Shown: positions 49,346-57,939 of the stretch, piece by piece
Numbering within the stretch: position 1 is the stretch's first letter
How the letters are laid out: each line of letters starts with the position of its first letter
DNA from: Hyphomicrobiales bacterium
GTDB lineage: Bacteria > Pseudomonadota > Alphaproteobacteria > Rhizobiales > Xanthobacteraceae
Assembly: GCA_009377755.1 (NCBI GenBank)
Contig: WHTM01000032.1
Location: 1-58,399, forward strand
Direction: 5' to 3'
DNA: 58,399 bases
The notes under the pieces: model-generated
The model's database searches: none
What the model was told of the DNA's origin: nothing
The model's input: the letters and a program-made list of their open reading frames with translations, nothing else
Made by a program: the position numbers and the translations under genes

Positions 49346-49515
49346 CCACTTGCTCAGTCACCCCTCCCCTGGAGGGCGGGTAAGAAAGAGATTCGTCATC
49401 AAGGCTTCATGCACGGCAGGCGTAGTGCTGCGGTGATTCGATTCTCGTTGATCCCGCAATCTTGCGGCGAACCGGCTCCCACTTCGCCGGATTGCGCTCG
49501 CGACCGGAGCACCGC

Positions 49516-50751
49516 TTGACCGACAGTTCGCAAGCGACGGCACGCCGCCGTCTGCGCCAGGCGGTTCGCCGCAACCGCACCCTGTCGCGCGCCGGCCTGC
49601 TCGAAGTGCTGTTCACCTGGGCCTTCAAAGGCCTGGTCTACCCGCAAATCTGGGAAGACCCCGAGATCGACATGGAGGCGCTGGCGCTGACGCCGGACTG
49701 CCATGTGGTGACCATCGCGTCCGGCGGCTGCAACGTCTTGTCGTATCTGATCGACGATCCCAAGCAGATCACCGCCGTTGATCTGAGCCTCGCCCACGTC
49801 GCCCTGAATCGGCTCAAGCTCGCAGCCGTGCGGCGGCTGCCGTCGTGGGATGCGTTCTACCGCTTCTTCGGCGACGCCGACGACCTCTCGAACATCGACG
49901 CCTATTGGTGCCACATCGCCGCACATCTCGACCCTGATGCTCGGCGATATTGGGAACATCGCGGGGTCTTCGGCCTACGTCGACGGCGCATCACGATGTT
50001 CTCGCGCAACATGTACCGCTACGGCCTCCTTGGCACGTCGATCGGCCTCGGCCATCTCGTCGCCCGCGCCTACGGCATCGACCCGAGCAAGCTCCTGCGC
50101 GCCCGTTCGCTGGAAGAGCAGCGCCTGCTCTACAAGACCGCGCTGGAGCCGCTGTTCGAGAAGCGCTTCGTGCGCTGGGCCGCCGCGCGGCCGCTGTCGC
50201 TCTACGGGCTCGGAATTCCACCGGCGCAGTATGGCGCGCTGGCGCCAGCCGGCGACATGGCCGACGTGCTGCGCGACCGCGTCGAGCGGCTCGCGTGCGC
50301 CTTCAGCTTCGACGACAACTATTTTGCCTGGCAGGCGTTCGGGCGGTCGTATCCGAACCGCGGCACAGGCCCACTGCCGCCCTATCTGCGGCGCGACAAT
50401 TTCGCCGCCGTCCGCGCGCGGGCGGATCGTGTCGAGGTGCTCAATCGTGCGTTTACCGAGTACCTGGAAACACGCCCGGACCACTCGGTCGATCGTTACG
50501 TCCTGCTCGATGCGCAAGACTGGATGAACGACGCCCAGCTCAATGCGCTGTGGCGCGAGATCACCCGCACGGCCAAGCCCGGCGCACGCGTGATCTTCCG
50601 CACGGCCGCCGTGCCGAGCCTGCTGTCAGGCCGTGTCGACGACGATATCCTGCGCCGTTGGCGTTACGAGGCCGAACGCTCGCACGACCTGGCGCAGCGT
50701 GACCGCTCGGCGATCTACGGCGGCTTCCATCTCTACGTGTCGGCGCCATGA
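49516..50751 (+). CDS. btaA: S-adenosylmethionine:diacylglycerol 3-amino-3-carboxypropyl transferase
   Basis: 411 residues from a TTG at 49516 with GGAG upstream (a TTG at 49462 is also in frame). DUF3419/BtaA landmarks are LVYPQIWEDPEIDMEALALT, HVVTIASGGCNVLSYLIDDP, KQITAVDLSLAHVALNRLKL, FDDNYFAWQAFGRSYP and RYVLLDAQDWM. It makes diacylglyceryl-homoserine, the first step of the betaine lipid DGTS, used to replace phospholipids when phosphate is scarce. It overlaps btaB by 4 bases. Confidence 0.9.
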   Translation: MTDSSQATARRRLRQAVRRNRTLSRAGLLEVLFTWAFKGLVYPQIWEDPEIDMEALALTPDCHVVTIASGGCNVLSYLIDDPKQITAVDLSLAHVALNRLKLAAVRRLPSWDAFYRFFGDADDLSNIDAYWCHIAAHLDPDARRYWEHRGVFGLRRRRITMFSRNMYRYGLLGTSIGLGHLVARAYGIDPSKLLRARSLEEQRLLYKTALEPLFEKRFVRWAAARPLSLYGLGIPPAQYGALAPAGDMADVLRDRVERLACAFSFDDNYFAWQAFGRSYPNRGTGPLPPYLRRDNFAAVRARADRVEVLNRAFTEYLETRPDHSVDRYVLLDAQDWMNDAQLNALWREITRTAKPGARVIFRTAAVPSLLSGRVDDDILRRWRYEAERSHDLAQRDRSAIYGGFHLYVSAP

Positions 50752-51401
50752 GCATCACCGACACCACCGCGCTGATGAACCGGATCTATCGGCACCAGCG
50801 CCTGATCTACGATCCGACCCGCAAGTATTTCCTCCTGGGCCGTGACCGGCTGATCGACCGGCTGGCGGCGGACGACGGTCACCGCGTCCTCGAAATCGGC
50901 TGTGGTACGGGACGCAACCTCATCGCGGCGGCCCGGCGCTATCCACGTGCGCGCTTCTACGGCCTCGACGTGTCGACTGAGATGCTCACGTCGGCGATCG
51001 ATGCGATTGCGCGAGCCGGGCTTTCGGCGCGGGTCCGCGTCACCCATGCGGATGGCAGCGGCTTCAATGCCGCAGAGCTGTTCGGGACCGCGCGATTCGA
51101 CCGCATCTTCATCTCCTACAGCCTGTCGATGATGCCGCACTGGCCGGCAGTGATCGCGCATGCGGCGGCGCTGCTGACGCCGGGCGGGGAGTTGCACATC
51201 GTCGATTTCGGCCGGCAGGAACACCTGCCGCGCTGGTTCCGGCGGATGTTGCGGCATTGGCTGTCATTGTTCGCGGTCAGGCCCCGCGACTCGCTCGAAC
51301 CGGCGCTGGCGGAGCTCGCAAGACGCATGAATGCCGACGCCGCCGTCGAGCGTCCCTACCGAGGCTATGCCCAGCACGCGATCCTGCGCTGCCCCGGATG
51401 A
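50748..51401 (+). CDS. btaB: Diacylglyceryl-homoserine N-methyltransferase
   Basis: 217 residues. SAM-binding VLEIGCGTGRNLIAAARRYP and FYGLDVSTEMLTSAI, then ADGSGFNAAELFGTARFDRI, SYSLSMMPHWPAVIAHAAAL and LHIVDFGRQEHLPRWFRRML. Its place, overlapping btaA (ATGA), supports the assignment as the enzyme that adds three methyl groups to make DGTS. It also overlaps the next gene, so btaA - btaB - sugE are one coupled unit. Confidence 0.9.
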   Translation: MSITDTTALMNRIYRHQRLIYDPTRKYFLLGRDRLIDRLAADDGHRVLEIGCGTGRNLIAAARRYPRARFYGLDVSTEMLTSAIDAIARAGLSARVRVTHADGSGFNAAELFGTARFDRIFISYSLSMMPHWPAVIAHAAALLTPGGELHIVDFGRQEHLPRWFRRMLRHWLSLFAVRPRDSLEPALAELARRMNADAAVERPYRGYAQHAILRCPG

Positions 51402-51721
51402 CGGCCTGGACCGCCCTGCTGCTCGCCGGCCTGCTCGAAGTAGGTTGGGCGCTCGGCCTGAAATATTCCGATGGGCTCACGCGCTTCTGGCCGACGCTGG
51501 CGACCATCGTCGCCATTGCCCTGAGCTTCGTGCTGTTCTCAGCGTCTCTGAAGGCACTCCCGTTCGGGACCGCCTATGCGATCTGGGCGGGCGTTGGCGC
51601 GGGCGGCGTCATCGTCACCGGCATGGTATTCTTCGGCGAGCCGGCCGATGTTCTGCGCATCGCCTGCCTGGCCCTGATCGTAACCGGGATGGTCGGTCTC
51701 AAGCTGTTCACGCCGTACTAG
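51398..51721 (+). CDS. sugE: Small multidrug resistance family exporter, SugE/Gdx type
   Basis: 107 residues, four membrane segments: LLLAGLLEVGWALGLKYSDG with the essential Glu14, TLATIVAIALSFVLFSASL, AYAIWAGVGAGGVIVTGMVF and ACLALIVTGMVGLKLF. The GLLEVGWALGLKYSDG segment marks the SugE/Gdx branch (guanidinium or quaternary ammonium export with protons). Overlap with btaB is ATGA. The TAG stop touches the left end of the IS element. No guanidine riboswitch is visible upstream. Confidence 0.88.
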   Translation: MTAWTALLLAGLLEVGWALGLKYSDGLTRFWPTLATIVAIALSFVLFSASLKALPFGTAYAIWAGVGAGGVIVTGMVFFGEPADVLRIACLALIVTGMVGLKLFTPY

Positions 51722-52675
51722 GGTCAGAACTCATTAATCGCTCTGCTGAGCAGGAATCTGTTCTGGCTGAGCGACGAACAGTGGGCGCGGACCGAGCCGC
51801 ATTTGCCGACGGATGTGCGCGGCGTGGAACGGGCGGACGAGCGCCGGATCATCAGCGGCATCGTGCATGTGCTCAAGAGCGGCTGCTGCTGGTGCGATTG
51901 CCCGGAAGCCCATGGTCCGCCGACCACGATCTATAACCGCTTCGTGCGCTGGGCGCGGCGTCTGGAAAAAACCTGTTCCGGGAGCTTGTCGGAAACGGGC
52001 GATCCGCGGACACGCAGATGATCGACTCCACGCATGTCAAAGCACACCGCTCGGCGGCGGGCGGAAAAGGGGGGAGCAGAAGCAGGCTGTTGGCCGCTCG
52101 GCGGCGGGCGCAACACGAAGATTCACGCACTCGCAGATGCTAAAGGGCGCCTCATCGCCATCCTGTTGACCGGAGGTGAAGCACACGATTGTCCGGTCGC
52201 GGAGCGCCTCATCCGCAGAGCTAAGCCAGCGAAACGTATGTTCGGTGACAAGGCCTATGACAGCGCCGAATTGCGCGACGGCTTGCATGAGCGTGGAACC
52301 AAGCCGGTCATTCCCAACCGCAGCAACAGGAAGCAACCGTTCGGCTTCAGCAAGCGTCTCTACAAACTTCGCTGGCGCATCGAGAGCGCGTTCAACAGGC
52401 TGAAGGACTTCCGGCGCATCGCAACACGCTACGACAGGCTGGCACGAAACTCCTATCACAACCTCGCGCCCCTGCGTCTTCCGAAGGACAAGCGTCATTA
52501 TTCATCGTTGTACGCTTAGTGCGGGCTGGTAGCCTGCCTGTTTCTGGCGTTTTCGGTGGAGCGGCGCATCTGGTTGGTTGGTTTGGTCCGCGCTGCGACT
52601 ATCTGTGGTAGCGATTGTAGATCGCGGTCACTGGGCCATACTCTGAAGGCACGTGCACGACGTCAATCCTGACCC
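51721..52675. mobile_element. Degenerate IS5-family insertion sequence
   Basis: Imperfect terminal repeats GGGTCAGAACT (51721-51731) and AATCCTGACCC (52665-52675). Inside is a transposase with several frame breaks. Direct target repeats are not evident. The end at 51721 abuts the sugE stop, so insertion did not shorten that protein by more than the last base or so. Confidence 0.6.
51735..52519 (+). pseudogene. IS5-family transposase, frameshifted
   Basis: The pieces lie in different frames. Part one (to about 51970) reads WLSDEQWARTEPHLPTDVRG, RRIISGIVHVLKSGCCWCDC and PPTTIYNRFVRWARR. A middle piece reads NLFRELVGNGRSADTQMIDS then THVKAHRSAAGGKGG. A last piece reads GGGRNTKIHALADAKGRLIA, FGDKAYDSAELRDGL, KLRWRIESAFNRLKDFRRIA and TRYDRLARN. 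The three DDE residues (Asp in MIDSTH, Asp in GDKAYD, Glu in RIESAF) are all readable. After TRYDRLARN the normal C-terminus is lost. Not expected to make an active enzyme. Confidence 0.85.
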
Positions 52676-52758
52676 GTTTCTTTGATGCTGCCACAAGAGA
52701 GCGGAATCATAGGCGGCGATTCTGCCGCAGCCGTGCCAGATTCATCCGGCCGATGGAA

Positions 52759-53265
52759 TCATGGCGCGGCCAACGGTCGGCTGATCACTCGATCAATCCA
52801 GGTGTCGCGCGAAATACCCGCCTTGTCGGCAGCTTTGTTGATCTGATCGAGCAAACGCGGCGCTAGCGGCAGATCGACGAGGACCGCCAGCTCGTCCTGC
52901 TCTGAAGGAACGTATGCAAATCCGGCCACTTGGCGTGCAAATCGGCGAACGCGGAGAGCCCTCTGCGCGTCCGAGAGGCTGGTGTCGGCGACGACGAGCG
53001 GACAGTAGGCTCCGACCAGATGGTCGACGATCAACGCCGGTCCCATGCCGCTCTTGCGCAAATCGATGACGAGTATGCTGAGCCGTTCATCTGCGGTCGC
53101 GTCGGTTGCCCCGGTGAAAAACCCGGCAAGCGAGGGTGCATCTTTGGGCGCTTCCGCCGCCTTGGCGTAGGGACAGGCGAACCCTGCGGCAGTGGCGGGC
53201 TGCCCGATAAAAGCGCCGACGCCTCCCGCGGAGACCAGCGCAACAAGTAAGACCTTCCGGAGCAT
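52759..53265 (-). CDS. Exported hypothetical protein with ribbon-helix-helix-like C-terminus
   Basis: 168 residues from ATG 53265, with AAAGGGG upstream. Signal peptide MLRKVLLVALVSAGGVGAFI (cleavage near TAA-GF). The mid-part FACPYAKAAEAPKDAPSLAG then RLSILVIDLRKSGMGPALIV and HLVGAYCPLVVADTSL resembles a family of small secreted proteins. The end LAVLVDLPLAPRLLDQINKA then ADKAGISRDTWIDRVISRPL looks like a ribbon-helix-helix unit, an odd combination with a signal peptide. The frame extends upstream to 53523 without recognisable content. Confidence 0.55.
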   Translation of the reverse strand: MLRKVLLVALVSAGGVGAFIGQPATAAGFACPYAKAAEAPKDAPSLAGFFTGATDATADERLSILVIDLRKSGMGPALIVDHLVGAYCPLVVADTSLSDAQRALRVRRFARQVAGFAYVPSEQDELAVLVDLPLAPRLLDQINKAADKAGISRDTWIDRVISRPLAAP

Positions 53266-53609
53266 GTTCACCCCTTTCGATTGAAGACCGAGGCAATCTT
53301 TAGTCCTCAAGAATTGCCGAAGGAAGCGTCTGCTCGCCCTTGCGGCGCGAGGTCGTGGAAGTCGTCGGACCTGATCCGGGCGGATGAGATCAATCGTATC
53401 AGGAGCGATCATATGAGCGATCTCGTGTACATCGCATTCCCCAGCGAGTAAAGGCGCTTGGCATTCAGCCCGCAACGCCCGGCCTCTGCCGTCGTGGCGC
53501 TCCCGTGAAGTATCTGGCCCCATAGCTCGTCCCTGTCGACCCCACCTGATTCTGTGCCATCATACTGCGGGACTAGTTCCTCGACTTCGCGGCCTCCTGC
53601 TTGCCGGGC
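53266..53609. other. Gene-free stretch
   Basis: About 340 bases with nothing I can assign. It has mixed composition and lies between two accessory genes on the same strand. Confidence 0.4.
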
Positions 53610-54347
53610 TCAGACGCGTTGCAGTACATAGAAAACATAGCCATAGCTATCTTCGGAAGTTCTAAAGATTTCGATCTCTTTGACGGTTTCACGTGCGAAA
53701 TCCCTGACGGAACGGTCTGAGTGATCGACAAGAGCGTTCGCACGCGGCTCGAGGATGTCGTAGTAGGCTTCCACCCACGCCTCCTTGGGAAGCGTGTAGG
53801 TATCGAGCACATTGTAACCCGCGCCTTCAGCGACTGCGATATTTTGGGTAATGTGTTGCATGTCGGGATAGCCGGATAGGAAGAACTCTCTCGCCGTATC
53901 GGGAACCCGCTCACGTAGCCACGCCAGCTCGCTTACAACAGCGAAGCCATCTGGCTTTATCGCTCGTGCCCAAGTGGTCAGCGCGTTGGCAAAGCCAATG
54001 TTGTACGCAGCTCCTTCCGACCAGAGCAAATCGATGTGTTGAAAGACGTCCGGAATGTCTTTCATGTCCATGCAATGCGTCTGTACAAGGTGCTCGATGC
54101 CAGCGTCCGCTGCTCGCCGCGTCAGGTCGTTCAAGAATGGCTCGTATGAATCAACTGCGTGAACCAGAGTGCCGAGTTCCTTCGCCAGCACCATTGTCTG
54201 GCGACCCGCGCCGCAACCTGCATCAACGATAACGGGAAACTGGCCTTTCGAGAGAAGGTGCAGGACATGCAGCGTATGAGCATTGCCCCCTGGGCCAAGC
54301 TTTTCCATGCCCCCGAAAAGAAAGGCAATTGGATCGTAGGTGCTCAT
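53610..54347 (-). CDS. Class I SAM-dependent methyltransferase
   Basis: 245 residues from ATG 54347 with GGAG upstream (an ATG at 54359 is also in frame). SAM motif VIVDAGCGAGRQTMVLAKEL and LVHAVDSYEPFLNDLTRRAA, then HCMDMKDIPDVFQHIDLLWS, EGAAYNIGFANALTTWARAI and FAVVSELAWLRERVPD. Small-molecule or lipid target, not predictable. The base composition is visibly lower in GC than the neighbouring genes, consistent with transfer. It lies beside the IS remnant. Confidence 0.85.
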   Translation of the reverse strand: MSTYDPIAFLFGGMEKLGPGGNAHTLHVLHLLSKGQFPVIVDAGCGAGRQTMVLAKELGTLVHAVDSYEPFLNDLTRRAADAGIEHLVQTHCMDMKDIPDVFQHIDLLWSEGAAYNIGFANALTTWARAIKPDGFAVVSELAWLRERVPDTAREFFLSGYPDMQHITQNIAVAEGAGYNVLDTYTLPKEAWVEAYYDILEPRANALVDHSDRSVRDFARETVKEIEIFRTSEDSYGYVFYVLQRV

Positions 54348-54493
54348 AGATCGCTCCATTGCCTATAGCCTATAGCGCAATGTCGCGGTCCAGCGGCTAG
54401 GCGCTGCAAGAGCTTTCGCGTGTATCCGTCAGCACGCTCCTCCCGCTGGTCAGAACAAGGTTATCTTCGTGTCGATGATGCATCGTGACAGGG

Positions 54494-55231
54494 TCAAGCA
54501 CGCATCGCGCGTGGCGATGCCGGAGCGCCGATGCTGTTGAACAGGTGTCCCGGACACCCGCGCCGATCGCGCCATCCGAGTTGCAGCAACACTTCCCAAA
54601 CGACCGCCTGGTTGCTGGTGACCACCGGCCGGTCGAGTGCGCGCTCAATCTCGTCGATCACGCCGAAGGTGGAGATGTTGGCACAACTGATCAGATAGGC
54701 GTCGGCATCGGCACGGGCGGCCTCGACAACACGGTCGCGCCAGAACGCGGCCGGCATCGTGCAGTAGGCGTCGCTGCCGTCGAGCGCGCAGGCCTCCGTA
54801 TGCAGAACGTCGTAACCGGCGCCGCGCAGAAACGCGGCCTCCTCCTCCGTCGTCTTCGCGTCGTAAGGAGTCACCAGCACGATCCGGCGCGCGCCGAACA
54901 CATCGAAGGCGCGGCGAATGGCGGTCGCCGTCGAGAGGGCCCGCGGCGCTCCGGCGCGCGCCATCGCCGCCAGGATCCGCTCATCGCCCGCCCTGCCCTC
55001 CTCCATCGACGTGGCGGTACAGTGGAAGACGATCACCTCGCACCGCGCGTCGCGCAGCGTCGCCGTCGCCTCCTCGATGCGCGGCAAGAGCTGGTCGAGC
55101 GGGAGGTGATGCGGCCCGGTCATGCGCAGGCGCATGACGTGCGCCTGCACGCCGTCCGGAAAGTACCGCACCATCTCCTGCTCGACCATGCGGTTGGAGG
55201 ATGGGATGATCAGCCCAACTCGCACCGTCAT
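54494..55231 (-). CDS. Maleate isomerase/arylmalonate decarboxylase-like enzyme
   Basis: 245 residues of the Asp/Glu racemase superfamily. The start RVGLIIPSSNRMVEQEM, then VIVFHCTATSMEEGRAGD (Cys71), RIVLVTPYDAKTTEEEAAFL and AYLISCANISTFGVIDEI (Cys183). Both cysteines at the two active-site positions are present, as in maleate cis-trans isomerase, whereas arylmalonate decarboxylase has only the second. It should isomerise or decarboxylate a dicarboxylic acid. It is 31 bases downstream of a binding-protein gene on the same strand, likely one transcript. Confidence 0.82.
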   Translation of the reverse strand: MTVRVGLIIPSSNRMVEQEMVRYFPDGVQAHVMRLRMTGPHHLPLDQLLPRIEEATATLRDARCEVIVFHCTATSMEEGRAGDERILAAMARAGAPRALSTATAIRRAFDVFGARRIVLVTPYDAKTTEEEAAFLRGAGYDVLHTEACALDGSDAYCTMPAAFWRDRVVEAARADADAYLISCANISTFGVIDEIERALDRPVVTSNQAVVWEVLLQLGWRDRRGCPGHLFNSIGAPASPRAMRA

Positions 55232-55262
55232 GCCGCGGCTCCTTTGTTTCGTCGTAACGGGC

Positions 55263-56252
55263 CTACTGCGATCCCGCTAGCCCCGCCTGCTGCACAACCT
55301 TGCCCCAGCGCACCATCTCGGATTTGACGTAGCGCTGCAGCTCGTCCGGCGACTCCGACTCCAGCGGAATGACGCCCATGGCGACGAGGCGCTTCTGCGT
55401 GTCTGGCTCGGCCACGATGGACCTGAGTTCCTTGTGCAGCTTCGCCACCACGTCCTTGGGAGTTTTCGCCGGCGCCACCATCATCAGCCAGGCCACCGCA
55501 TCGAAGCCGGGCACCCCGGTTTCCGCGATCGGCGGAACGTCGGGGAGCGCCGCAACGCGCACGCTCGAGGACACTCCGAGTGCGCGAACCTTGTTCTCCT
55601 TGACCAGCGCCACCGCCGGCGCGAGGTCGGAGAAGATGATCGGCACGTGCCCCGCAACCACGTCATTCATCGCCTGCGCGGTACCCTTGTAGGGGATGTG
55701 GGTCATCGTGGCGCCCGTCATGCTCATCAACAGCTCGGTATAGAGATGCGGCGGACCTCCCACCCCGCTCGAACCGAATGACAACGTGCCGGGTTTTTCC
55801 TTCGCCAGTTTGATCAGCTCTCCGGCGGTCTTGACCTGCATCGATGGATGCACGATCAGCACGAACGGCACGCTGGCGATCATGGCCACCGGCGCGAAAT
55901 CCTCTCCGGGATTGTAGGCGAGCCTCTTGTGCAGCGTCGACTGGATCGCGAGCTGGGTGCTCGTGCCCATGAACAGCGTGTAGCCGTCAGGACTGGCTTT
56001 GGCGACGGACGTCGCCGCGATCACGCCGCCTGCGCCAAGGCGATTCTCGACCACGAAGGACTGCCCGAGTCGGTCGGCAAGCTTCTGCGCCATCAGGCGT
56101 GCGATCAAATCCGCACCACCGCCGGCCGCGTACGGAGCGACGACGGTGACTGTGCGCGCCGGATAAGACTGGGCGACCGCGTGCTGCCCGCCTGACAGTA
56201 CCAACGCACCAGCAAGCCATATCCCACTCGTCCAACGCCGCCACGATGACAT
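55263..56252 (-). CDS. Tripartite tricarboxylate transporter-type substrate-binding protein (Bug)
   Basis: 329 residues: signal peptide (WTSGIWLAGALVLSGGQHAV, cleavage near AVA-QS), then YPARTVTVVAPYAAGGGADL, the classic Bug start, FVVENRLGAGGVIAATSVAK, ASPDGYTLFMGTSTQL, YNPGEDFAPVAMIASVPFVL and TMTHIPYKGTAQAMNDVVAG. It binds an organic acid in the periplasm. No membrane subunits are nearby. Pairing with the isomerase suggests the ligand is its substrate, such as a maleate-like dicarboxylate. Confidence 0.92.
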   Translation of the reverse strand: MSSWRRWTSGIWLAGALVLSGGQHAVAQSYPARTVTVVAPYAAGGGADLIARLMAQKLADRLGQSFVVENRLGAGGVIAATSVAKASPDGYTLFMGTSTQLAIQSTLHKRLAYNPGEDFAPVAMIASVPFVLIVHPSMQVKTAGELIKLAKEKPGTLSFGSSGVGGPPHLYTELLMSMTGATMTHIPYKGTAQAMNDVVAGHVPIIFSDLAPAVALVKENKVRALGVSSSVRVAALPDVPPIAETGVPGFDAVAWLMMVAPAKTPKDVVAKLHKELRSIVAEPDTQKRLVAMGVIPLESESPDELQRYVKSEMVRWGKVVQQAGLAGSQ

Positions 56253-56349
56253 CGATGCCTCCCACCTGTGTTACTGAAGCGCACAGTAGCAGCCCGTGGG
56301 AGGGGTCGGAAGCCGAACGGGTCAACCAGAGCGCGTCCACAGCCGCTCA

Positions 56350-57939
56350 TCAAAACAGGCTGCCCTGGCCCGGGACGTCGCCGCCGCTGCGCCGGCGCCG
56401 CGGCCGGACTGGCGCCGACAGAGGCTGGACAGGTCGCGTGTCGCCGGCGATCGCACCGACGCGGCCGTCGCTGAACTCGATTTCGAGCGCCTTACCGGAT
56501 GAAACGGTCGCGGCTGAACGCAGCGGACGGCCCTCACGGTCGCGCACCAATGCAAAGCCCCGTTCGAGCACGCCGCGGTACGAGAACGCCGACAGCAATT
56601 GCCCGGCGGCATCGAGACGTGCGTAGCGACGGTCGAGCACAATGTCCATTGCCCGATGCGCCCGCTCGATCAGACCGGTGACGCGCAGCCGGTCGTGACG
56701 GACAGCCACCAGATGCGCCTGCGCGTTGGCGCGCACGCCGGCAGCCAGCCGGAGCGCGACCGCGCTGAAGCGATCGTGGCGGCGCGCTTGTAGGACCTTG
56801 AGTGCCTTGACTGTGCGTTCGCTCGACGTTTGGACACGCAGGCGCTCTCGCGCGGTCCACGATAGAACCAGCGCCGGACGAAATTGTGCATCGATCCTTG
56901 AAAAGCGCGTGTGGTGTTGCTGCGCGTTGGCCTTAAGCGCCAGCGGCAGCCGCTCGGCGGCGGCATCGAGCCGCTGGCGCGGCAACGCCAAAAGGTCGTC
57001 GGCGTCCGGCAGCGCCCGCACGGCGGAGCGCAGTTCGGTGCGCCGCGCCTCCTGGCCACGCAGCCAGCAGGCCACGTTGCGGCGTGCCAGGCTGTTGACC
57101 CGGTCGATCAGCTCGGCACGCACCGGCACCGCCATCTCCGCCGCCGCGGTCGGCGTCGGTGCCCGCCTGTCGGCGGCGAAGTCGATCAGGGTCACATCGG
57201 TCTCGTGGCCGACCGCGGCGACCAGCGGGATCATGCTGTCGGCGGCGGCGCGCACCACGATCTCTTCGTTGAACGACCACAGATCCTCGAGCGAGCCGCC
57301 GCCGCGCGCGACGATCAGTACGTCCGGGCGCGGGATCGGGCCGTGCTCGGGGAGCGCGTTGAAGCCGCGGATCGCGGCTGCCACCTCTTCCGCCGAGCCA
57401 TCGCCCTGCACCTTCACCGGCCAGACCAGAACCCGACGCGGAAAGCGGTCGGCGAGGCGATGCAAAATGTCCCGGATCACCGCCCCGGTCGGCGAGGTGA
57501 TGACACCGATGACCGCCGGCAGGAACGGCAGAAGCTGCTTGCGGGCGGGGTCGAAAAGACCCTCGGCGCCGAGCTTCTTCTTGCGCTCCTCGACCAGCGC
57601 CATCAGCGCGCCGAGGCCGGCCGGCTCCACCGTCTCGATAACGATCTGGTATTTGGACTGGCCCGGAAAGGTGGTGATGCGGCCCGTGACAACCACTTCG
57701 AGGCCTGCCTCGAGCTTCACCCTGATACGCGGCGCCGCGGTGCGCCAGACCACACCGGCGAGCGTCGCCCTGTCGTCCTTGAGATCGAGATAGATGTGGC
57801 CGCTGGAGTGGTACTTGACGTTGCCGAGCTCGCCGCGCACGCGCACGTAGCCGTAGGCGTCCTCGACCGTCTTCTTGAGCTGGGCGGACAGCTCGGAGAC
57901 GGTCAATTCCACAATGTTCAGGCGCGGGGCTTCGTTCAT
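56350..57939 (-). CDS. xseA: Exodeoxyribonuclease VII large subunit
   Basis: 529 residues from ATG 57939. N-terminal OB-fold: [40 protein letters not shown] and [16 protein letters not shown]. The catalytic core contains [80 protein letters not shown] and [11 protein letters not shown], followed by a long helical region and a short C-terminal strand domain ([19 protein letters not shown]). With XseB it degrades single-stranded DNA. Confidence 0.96.
   Translation of the reverse strand: MNEAPRLNIVELTVSELSAQLKKTVEDAYGYVRVRGELGNVKYHSSGHIYLDLKDDRATLAGVVWRTAAPRIRVKLEAGLEVVVTGRITTFPGQSKYQIVIETVEPAGLGALMALVEERKKKLGAEGLFDPARKQLLPFLPAVIGVITSPTGAVIRDILHRLADRFPRRVLVWPVKVQGDGSAEEVAAAIRGFNALPEHGPIPRPDVLIVARGGGSLEDLWSFNEEIVVRAAADSMIPLVAAVGHETDVTLIDFAADRRAPTPTAAAEMAVPVRAELIDRVNSLARRNVACWLRGQEARRTELRSAVRALPDADDLLALPRQRLDAAAERLPLALKANAQQHHTRFSRIDAQFRPALVLSWTARERLRVQTSSERTVKALKVLQARRHDRFSAVALRLAAGVRANAQAHLVAVRHDRLRVTGLIERAHRAMDIVLDRRYARLDAAGQLLSAFSYRGVLERGFALVRDREGRPLRSAATVSSGKALEIEFSDGRVGAIAGDTRPVQPLSAPVRPRRRRSGGDVPGQGSLF

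Noticed and set aside
49346-49515. Guanidine riboswitch before btaA-btaB-sugE
   Set aside because: No ykkC-type conserved segments are seen. A fragment at 49361-49373 resembles half of the CTCCCCTGGAGG repeat instead.
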